Part shown: piece by piece, positions 29,788 to 32,869 of the stretch
Position numbering within the stretch: the stretch's first letter is position 1
Layout of the letters: each line of letters starts with the position of its first letter
Source: a virus
Direction: 5' to 3' (one strand)
IMG/VR virus record: IMGVR_UViG_3300030390_001658
Location: 445 to 33,313 of that record
Length of the DNA: 32,869 nucleotides
The notes under the pieces: generated by a model
What the model was told of the DNA's origin: nothing
Seen by the model: only the letters and a program-made list of their open reading frames with translations
Databases searched by the model: none
Made by a program: the position numbers and the translations under genes

Positions 29788-30281
29788 TATACTATGAAAT
29801 AAATTGTATCAGCGTCGGGCGTTAATGCGTTGTATTCCGCTTGCGTTACCGCTGAAAGGTTGTAAATGTTGTAAGTTGTTCCAGTGCTTTTTTTTAAAAA
29901 ATTTGATACTGAAGTTCCAACCCTTACAACTCCGCTATCATTCCAAAAATCCCCCGCACTTAATCCCGCTGAAGCTGTTGGTAAATTTGGCGCGTTTATG
30001 TTAGCGTTTAAAATTATATTTGAATCAATATTTAACGTTCCGTTTGTGAAAGTTAAAGTATTCGAGTTTAAATTGTGCGAAAAGCTACCGCCTAAAGTTA
30101 AACCGTTCGTGTTTAAAATATTGCTTGCGTTTGCCTGAATAAAGGCTTGAAACTGCGTAAATTCTAATTTTTGAGATTCAAAAACATCAGGTGAAGTTGA
30201 AATTCTTTTTGAAACATCAACTAAATCACCATTTGCAAAAGTTGCAACCGCATTTGTATATTCTGAAATTTTACCCGCCAT
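29787..30281 (-). CDS. Tail fibre-like protein, 164 aa
   Basis: The start GKISEYTNAVATFANGDLVD and a later SKRISTSPDVFESQKLEF region resemble the N-terminal attachment parts of phage fibre proteins. The middle is a low-charge Asn/Thr/Leu repeat region, and the C-terminus SAVTQAEYNALTPDADTIYF is a widely occurring end motif of phage fibre or head-fibre proteins. It lies between the 316-residue tail protein and the BspA-repeat protein. It probably links the tail tip to the receptor-binding protein. Confidence 0.75.
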   Translation of the reverse strand: MAGKISEYTNAVATFANGDLVDVSKRISTSPDVFESQKLEFTQFQAFIQANASNILNTNGLTLGGSFSHNLNSNTLTFTNGTLNIDSNIILNANINAPNLPTASAGLSAGDFWNDSGVVRVGTSVSNFLKKSTGTTYNIYNLSAVTQAEYNALTPDADTIYFIV

Positions 30282-30285
30282 AATA

Positions 30286-31236
30286 TTAAAAATAATTTCG
30301 TTTAATAGTGTTTCTTTGTCTTTCCCCGAATTGAATTTTAATAACTGCGCACTTGTTAAAGATGAAATCTTTTACTTCTTCAATTCCTGTTGCCTTAATT
30401 TCTTTTTCAGTTAAAACCCAATGGTTAAAGAAGTTGTATGAAGTTACAATTATTTTGTTACCAAGTATTAAATCCTTTAATAAAATAGTTGAATTGGTAT
30501 AACTTAACGGCTCACTTTCAAAAGTGTAATTAAAAAGAACTTGATCTTGCACTTGCTCGAATTTGTGCGCGCTTGTTTCGTGTTCGTCTGTTATAAATTC
30601 AGGGTTATTATTATACCCTATGTTTCCCTTCAACCTTATTTGCTGTTCAATGTTTAATCCTGTAAAATCAATTTCATTGTCTAAAATACGCCCATTTTGA
30701 AACCAAGTAAAACGGGTTGAACCTTCTGCGCGTGTGTTAGCGTATATTTTCAAATCGTAATTACTTGAATATTCTGAAACAGTACCACCGCCCAAAATGT
30801 TTGTTTCAACTCTTATTGAATATAAACCTTCTCCGTAACTTTGCAAAACTTTTTGCCATTCTAAAAATAACGTTGAAAGTTTTAACTGTTGTAAATAAGT
30901 TCCCGCGGGTAACAATTGACCAAAAGAAGAATCTGTAATTTGTATTAAATCAATACTATTTTTTTGAAGCCAAAAATTAACCGTTCCCGAATTAGCCAAA
31001 GAAACCCCGAAGAATTTACTTTTATCGTTTTTTATGTCTGAAGTAAAAACAGATTCCGCAAGAACTAAATTATCAATGCTGCAAGAATCACACAAACAAG
31101 AACCCGCGCAACTTGATAAGCTATTAATCGCACCCGTAGGGGTTAAAGTTGTTATTGCTGAAACTCCAAAAGTATTTTTAAACAAATAGCCATCTAAAGG
31201 CATTGGGGTTGCGTTTGTTTGGTCCGTTATTATCAT
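30286..31236 (-). CDS. Tail tip protein with a Cys cluster, 316 aa
   Basis: The protein is mostly beta-rich with a conserved tail location. Residues 43-52 hold a compact Cys cluster (CAGSCLCDSC, C43, C47, C49, C52), which could bind a metal ion or form disulfides. Later segments such as SYGEGLYSIRVETNI, FTWFQNGRILDNEIDFTGLN and KIQFGERQRNTIKRNYF show beta-sandwich character with a basic C-terminus. The ATG overlaps the stop of the 798-residue tail protein by 4 bases (ATGA), so both are translated together. No named family is recognised. Confidence 0.72.
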   Translation of the reverse strand: MIITDQTNATPMPLDGYLFKNTFGVSAITTLTPTGAINSLSSCAGSCLCDSCSIDNLVLAESVFTSDIKNDKSKFFGVSLANSGTVNFWLQKNSIDLIQITDSSFGQLLPAGTYLQQLKLSTLFLEWQKVLQSYGEGLYSIRVETNILGGGTVSEYSSNYDLKIYANTRAEGSTRFTWFQNGRILDNEIDFTGLNIEQQIRLKGNIGYNNNPEFITDEHETSAHKFEQVQDQVLFNYTFESEPLSYTNSTILLKDLILGNKIIVTSYNFFNHWVLTEKEIKATGIEEVKDFIFNKCAVIKIQFGERQRNTIKRNYF

Positions 31237-32869
31237 GATTCTTCTTCTTTTGTTGTTCCTGATTCAGTTGCTTTTGTTGTTCCGTCCTCCATTAATTTAC
31301 CATCAACAGCACTACCAAATTTAATAAAAGGGCGTACTGAAATAGTAAACTTATTATCAGATAAAACTGAAGCGGTTGCTTCTTTTATAAGCCCTTCAAA
31401 TTCTAAACTTGAACCGTTATTTGTAACCTTTAATTTTGTTTCTGTAATTAATGGCTGAATTATATTACTAGCCAAAGGTATAATTAAAGAATCTGTTTCT
31501 TGAATTTTGTGATTCCCTCCACTTTCAAACTTTTCAAGTCTTAAATCACCGTTAACAACAGCCGTTAAAGGTATTGCGGTTGATAAGTTGCAAGTTCCTT
31601 TTACAATCGTGTCCTGTGAACGGTTAATTGTTTGGTCTGGATAGGCTATTCCAGAAAGCGTTTGCAATTCAATACTTGCTGAACTGTACATTGAAGCCCC
31701 GTTTTCGTTATAATCAAAAACTTCAATTGAAGGCAATCTTTCCCTGTATAAAGTAGATGTTAAAAAATTATCATTTGAAACGCTTGCTTCAATAAAAACT
31801 TTTATTTGATAATTGCTAATTCCTGAATAGTTTGATAAATTTTGGTTTAACCCGTCGTTTGGTTGTGTATTATCAAAGAACACGCCATCAACATTTAACA
31901 AAGCTAAATAATCAGCGTAAGACAAACGAAAAGGGTAGTAACATTTAAAAAGTTGTTTTGTTCCGCTTACCCCGTCGTTATAAAGTTGCATTTTATTAAA
32001 CCTATCACTTGAAGGAAGGTTATAATTTAAAGAAATATCTTTTGAAATTTGTTGAACCCCTGAAGCTTGCGGGCTGTTTTCTAAAACAAACCTTTGTGAA
32101 TAAATATCAAAATGCGATTCCGTAACCGTATTAAAAGCAACCAGTTTAAAAGTTAAATCTTGAATTTTTGCGTTTAATGCTTTATCAAGTCCAAAAACTG
32201 ACTCCATTAAAAACATATCTTCAACCCAACCTTTAAAGTCTGAATAAGGCGTTTCTGTTGCAACGTCCATATCTTGCCTATAAAAACCGAAGCTTTCAAG
32301 ATTAAACAAGCCTTCAACGTTTGCGGATTTTGTTATTGTGTTAACGTCTGCCCGCGCGTTTGTTGTGAAAGTGTTTAAGTTGTTTAAGTCGTCAACTTCA
32401 ATTGATAATATATAAGAATCACCATCATTTAAAAGGGCTTTCTGTGAAGCGTTAAAACGTGTCGTAAAATTAATCTTTAATTGATTTGAAGCAACACTTC
32501 CCGCAACAACAAGCAAATCTTCAATTGCTGTTGAAGAAACTGCGGTTGCGTTTCTACTTGTTAAAAGTGAATCAATTACAAAATTTTCTTCAAAAGTGTT
32601 TGTTGATACAATACTATTTGCATCAGGTAACTTTGAAAAATAAGCTACTACTTTGTGATTAAAATCTAAATCAATTCCCGTTGGGCTTGAAACAAATATT
32701 TCAACGTCCGTGTCGTTTAAAGCATCTAAAGAAGTTAAAACGTTTCCTGTACTATCCTGATAAGTAATCGAATCAACCACAAAAGCGGGCTTATTTCCGT
32801 TAAAGTTTTCATCAAAGCCGCCTGAATTACCCAGTGTTTGATTTTCAAAAACAAATTTTCTTTCATTTG
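31233..32869 (-). CDS. Large tail protein, C-terminal 545 residues (N-terminus cut by window edge)
   Basis: The frame is open from the right window edge to the stop at 31233. The GTG at 32780 is inside the gene and corresponds to an internal Met of the left copy. The N-terminal 226 residues match residues about 255-480 of the gene at 1-1440 with 12 substitutions, and the two join in frame to a 798-residue protein. The rest is beta-rich, with a SYQIKVFIEAS-like strand, DSTGNV and NGDLRLEKFES segments, and a Glu/Thr-rich C-terminal end (TTKATESGTTKEEES). Probably a baseplate or tail-tip component. No catalytic motif is seen. Confidence 0.8.
   Translation of the reverse strand, partial: NERKFVFENQTLGNSGGFDENFNGNKPAFVVDSITYQDSTGNVLTSLDALNDTDVEIFVSSPTGIDLDFNHKVVAYFSKLPDANSIVSTNTFEENFVIDSLLTSRNATAVSSTAIEDLLVVAGSVASNQLKINFTTRFNASQKALLNDGDSYILSIEVDDLNNLNTFTTNARADVNTITKSANVEGLFNLESFGFYRQDMDVATETPYSDFKGWVEDMFLMESVFGLDKALNAKIQDLTFKLVAFNTVTESHFDIYSQRFVLENSPQASGVQQISKDISLNYNLPSSDRFNKMQLYNDGVSGTKQLFKCYYPFRLSYADYLALLNVDGVFFDNTQPNDGLNQNLSNYSGISNYQIKVFIEASVSNDNFLTSTLYRERLPSIEVFDYNENGASMYSSASIELQTLSGIAYPDQTINRSQDTIVKGTCNLSTAIPLTAVVNGDLRLEKFESGGNHKIQETDSLIIPLASNIIQPLITETKLKVTNNGSSLEFEGLIKEATASVLSDNKFTISVRPFIKFGSAVDGKLMEDGTTKATESGTTKEEES
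32190..32869. repeat. Right copy of the variant terminal overlap
   Basis: This is the partner of bases 1-680, offset by 32,189. The 25 differences are scattered but denser near 32234-32270 and 32593-32666, and more than half change the protein. Some are paired, for example NFD versus DFN in the same stretch. Confidence 0.9.

Noticed and set aside
31233-32780. Separate, complete tail gene starting with GTG at 32780
   Set aside because: The frame is open upstream of the GTG to the window edge, and the same place in the left copy is an internal Met, so this is not the true start.
31233-32869. Diversity-generating retroelement as the source of the variant tail sequence
   Set aside because: No reverse transcriptase, no template repeat and no adenine-specific substitution pattern are visible; the differences are spread over all bases.

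Overview
The window looks like a nearly complete genome of a tailed, long-tailed (siphovirus-type) phage infecting a member of the Bacteroidota, most likely a flavobacterium. The DNA is AT-rich. Every gene I can support lies on the minus strand, so transcription runs right to left. Start codons lack Shine-Dalgarno motifs and instead follow A-rich leaders. Two promoters fit the Bacteroidota form (TTG, 19-nt spacer, TAnnTTTG-like -7). Several proteins belong to families that I know mainly from Bacteroidota and their phages (DUF4494, DUF3127 with an SSB-like tail, BspA-type repeats).

The two ends overlap. Bases 1-680 match 32190-32869 with 25 substitutions and no indels. Joining the ends restores one continuous 798-codon tail gene. 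The simplest reading is a circular or circularly permuted genome of about 32,189 bp, assembled from two co-existing variants.

Layout in transcription order, from about 26.8 kb leftwards. (1) Tandem terminators (26861-26919) and promoter P1 open the early region: an HTH regulator, a DUF1071/Sak3-like annealing protein, a DUF3127 ssDNA-binding-like protein, Gp157, DUF4494, a RusA resolvase, a 50-residue HTH protein and a replication initiator (26767-21387). (2) A second copy of the same promoter (P2, about 20.9 kb) leads a block of tiny, mostly unknown genes that ends with a small cytosine-C5 DNA methyltransferase (20873-18217). (3) After a nested palindrome (18145-18212) come the packaging and head genes: small and large terminase, portal, prohead protease, HK97-type capsid, connector, and fibre or decoration proteins (18120-9947). 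(4) Tail genes follow: terminator/completion, major tail protein, assembly proteins, a 1142-residue tape measure, and a hub-like protein (9919-1735). (5) Across the contig join come the 798-residue tail protein, a 316-residue tail protein, a fibre and a BspA-repeat receptor-binding candidate (1440-1, then 32869-28876). (6) Last is a lysis module: holin candidates, a STAS-like protein, and an M15-type peptidase (28309-26934).

I see no integrase, DNA polymerase, replicative helicase, tRNA, rRNA, insertion sequence, reverse transcriptase or CRISPR array. The phage therefore probably relies on host replication proteins and recruits them through its initiator. No gene-free stretch exceeds 300 bases; the longest run is about 170 bases and holds the terminators and P1. 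The least ordinary parts are the duplicated promoter/operator, the palindrome next to the terminase genes, the block of tiny genes, the STAS-like protein in the lysis module, and the variant terminal overlap.
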